Source: Niastella sp. OAS944 (GTDB taxonomy: Bacteria; Bacteroidota; Bacteroidia; Chitinophagales; Chitinophagaceae). Taken from it: 64,000 bases of DNA. Position 1 is the stretch's first letter. Every line of letters begins with the position of its first letter. The notes under the pieces were generated by a model. It made no database searches. It was not told the origin of the DNA and saw only the letters and a program-made list of their open reading frames with translations. The position numbers and the translations under genes were made by a program. Positions 62,711 to 64,000 of the stretch are shown here, in pieces. The stretch spans positions 372,001 to 436,000 of the forward strand of contig JANUBW010000005.1 in the NCBI GenBank assembly GCA_024809215.1. The letters are read 5' to 3'.

Positions 62711-62759
62711 GGGAAATGAAAAACCAAATATAGATTGTGCACATTAGGGTACATCACAA

Positions 62760-62785
62760 AGCCCTCCCGATGCACCGGGAGGGCT
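62760..62785 (+). terminator. Rho-independent terminator
   Basis: agccctcccg / cgggagggct, a perfect 10-bp stem with a 6-base loop, followed by ttttta. It closes the 62138 gene and may also serve the convergent 62903 gene. Confidence 0.9.
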
Positions 62786-62902
62786 TTTTATTGGTATTTT
62801 AGGCTACGCTATTTACAGTTTTGGCTAACTATGAAAGCTGCATACCTGAATTTTGCTTAAAAATCTAAAAACACCATTGCCTAAGTAAGGTAACTTCAAC
62901 CG

Positions 62903-63397
62903 TCATTCACATCTCTTGAAAAACGCCAGTATCTTCTCTGGGTTGGGCATATAACCTGAACTGCATTTTGCTTTTCCACCTTTAATAATAATGTAATAGG
63001 GCTGTGTTGCGGCTGCAAATTTATCTACTTCGTACAGCATATTCTTTTTACCTATAGTGAGCGATTCTTTGTCATTGGCAATAAGCTTGTCGTCGACATA
63101 AAGTACGATTGTTTTATACTTCTTCAAATACTCAACAACTTGTTCATTCTTTAAGTTCTTACCACTAAGCAACCGGTTTCCCCAGTTTACCCAGGTATCA
63201 AAGATCAATAGAATATCTTTTTTACCGGTTTTAATAAAACTGTCCACCTCTTCAGGCGCTACATTTATATGCGCATCAAGGCAAACGGAATCCCGGTCGT
63301 CAATTGCGTAGTACGTACAATTTTCTTTTAAGTTGGTCTGACCGAAAGTGACATTAGTGAGAGCGATCAGTAACAGGTGGCAACAGAATGGTTTCAT
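62903..63397 (-). CDS. Thioredoxin-fold protein resembling the DsbD C-terminal domain without CxxC
   Basis: A 164-residue exported protein (signal ending VTFGQ). The segment DILLIFDTWVNWGNRLL lies where DsbD C-terminal domains have GYGCVNCRKM, followed by KTIVLYVDDK, a GKKN loop, and the cis-Pro region FAAATQPYYIIIKG. The two redox Cys of the C-V-N-C motif are both missing (W-V-N-W). Three other Cys (CTYY, DSVCLD, CSSGYMP) and a terminal one remain. It may be a degenerate chaperone or binding protein derived from a disulfide reductase. Confidence 0.65.
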   Translation of the reverse strand: MKPFCCHLLLIALTNVTFGQTNLKENCTYYAIDDRDSVCLDAHINVAPEEVDSFIKTGKKDILLIFDTWVNWGNRLLSGKNLKNEQVVEYLKKYKTIVLYVDDKLIANDKESLTIGKKNMLYEVDKFAAATQPYYIIIKGGKAKCSSGYMPNPEKILAFFKRCE

Positions 63398-63440
63398 AAC
63401 GTTTGAGTTGAGGTGCGCAAAAAAATCATAGTGCTTCCAA

Positions 63441-63463
63441 TTTTGCGGACAGTGTCCGCAAAA
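63441..63463. promoter_or_regulatory. 23-base perfect inverted repeat, operator-like
   Basis: ttttgcggaca g tgtccgcaaaa: two 11-base arms with one central base, 44 bases upstream of the 63397 start and 136 bases before the next plus-strand gene. The absence of a loop argues against a terminator and for a dimeric regulator site. Confidence 0.55.
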
Positions 63464-63598
63464 CTTGACAGGTATTTCTTTTATAACACTTCAAACTTCA
63501 AAATTGACTAAACAAACGGGGTTGCATTTACAATATTTTGATTTTGGTTAAGTTAGGTTATGGATACGCCTTTTATTTGCATCTAACTATAAACCCTT

Positions 63599-63972
63599 AT
63601 GCGTTTAATTATTGTGCCCTTAATATTTGCTATCTGCTGCATGCCCAAATACAAAAAGTGCAACTGTGAATCAAAGGATGAATCACAAAAAGCATTATTG
63701 ACAGAGACGTTATCCGGCTGCAGAATAAAATATACAACGACACGGCAAGATGGTGTACGATCGTTCTTGATACCGCCTTTAACCGGAAATTTTCAGTGAG
63801 AATAAGTAATCGTAATAGCGATACCAACACTCTTAAAGCTATAAGTGAAATATCAGTCAATAATGATTTAGTATTAAGCTCCTTAAGCATAATACATACT
63901 AAATATTTCCCTCAGGATTTTATATTATGTACATCAAAAATTAAAAGCTCAATCATGATTTGGATTTTTTAA
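63599..63972 (+). pseudogene. Small lipoprotein gene interrupted by an apparent frameshift
   Basis: The frame from 63599 encodes a signal and likely lipobox (AICCMPKY), then NCESKDESQK, and stops at 63799 with a weak Thr/Arg-rich end. From about 63683 the next frame is open to 63972 and reads as a better protein: KSIIDRDVIRLQNKIYNDTA, then RWCTIVLDTAFNRKF. The switch falls at a run of five A (about 63686-63690), where a one-base change would join the two into one protein of about 123 residues. It may be a real frameshift, a phase-variable tract or an assembly error. No known family. Confidence 0.55.
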
Positions 63973-64000
63973 CTCGCTCATTTAGCCTCCAAATCAACCT

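Overview
The window is chromosomal DNA from a Bacteroidota bacterium, most likely a Chitinophagaceae member (Niastella/Chitinophaga-like). The signs are two SusC/SusD pairs, an ECF sigma/FecR/STN-SusC signalling cascade, a T9SS type A sorting domain, a HYC_CC_PP-type small protein, starts without Shine-Dalgarno sequences, and TAnnTTTG -7 promoter boxes. No tRNA, rRNA, CRISPR array, transposase or prophage was seen.

Layout. 0.2-2.8 kb: a periplasmic GMC oxidoreductase with its Tat-type small subunit. 2.9-13.3 kb: a multi-PAS histidine kinase, an EF-G paralogue, small membrane and coiled-coil proteins, dnaG and a DUF3052-like protein. 13.7-21.4 kb: a modular peptidoglycan amidase, an M48 lipoprotein protease, plsY, prmA, pnp and rpsO. 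21.7-24.6 kb: two glycosyltransferases and ftsE. 25-36 kb: an unknown protein, an FMN alpha-hydroxyacid dehydrogenase divergent from a LysR-YeiH pair, ThuA, a DUF1338/saccharopine-dehydrogenase-like pair (probable lysine catabolism), an amidohydrolase and a UDG-superfamily protein. 36.3-48.6 kb: a xylan utilisation locus on the minus strand (ECF sigma, FecR, STN-SusC, SusD, IPT surface glycan-binding protein, GH10 with inserted CBM, then GH43). 49.5-54.1 kb: a second SusCD pair on the plus strand. 54.2-64 kb: a pirin-like protein, an intradiol dioxygenase-like lipoprotein, a YycJ-type MBL hydrolase, a secreted T9SS/adhesin operon and several small secreted proteins, ending in an apparently frameshifted lipoprotein gene.

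The most unusual signal lies between the genes. About seventeen intergenic loci carry degenerate tandem repeats with a strict 7-base period (or 8; one has 11) written in about ten different words, for example GAACTAA, GGCAATT, GAAGTAA, TTCCAAG, ACCGGTT, GCTTTCA and the octamer GTTRACGA. Many are paired as two inverted arms that would fold into long quasi-hairpins. Several abut or overlap stop codons or enclose a terminator stem, and the same word recurs at loci tens of kb apart. They resemble in kind the heptanucleotide STRR repeats of cyanobacteria, but in a fold-back layout and in a different phylum.

Other items worth checking: a pirin homologue without its metal-binding His-x-His, a DsbD-gamma-like protein without CxxC, -7 boxes placed 4-8 nt from start codons (leaderless transcripts), LacI/cre-like palindromes near both SusCD loci, and an interleaved double stem (possible pseudoknot) near 15.7 kb.
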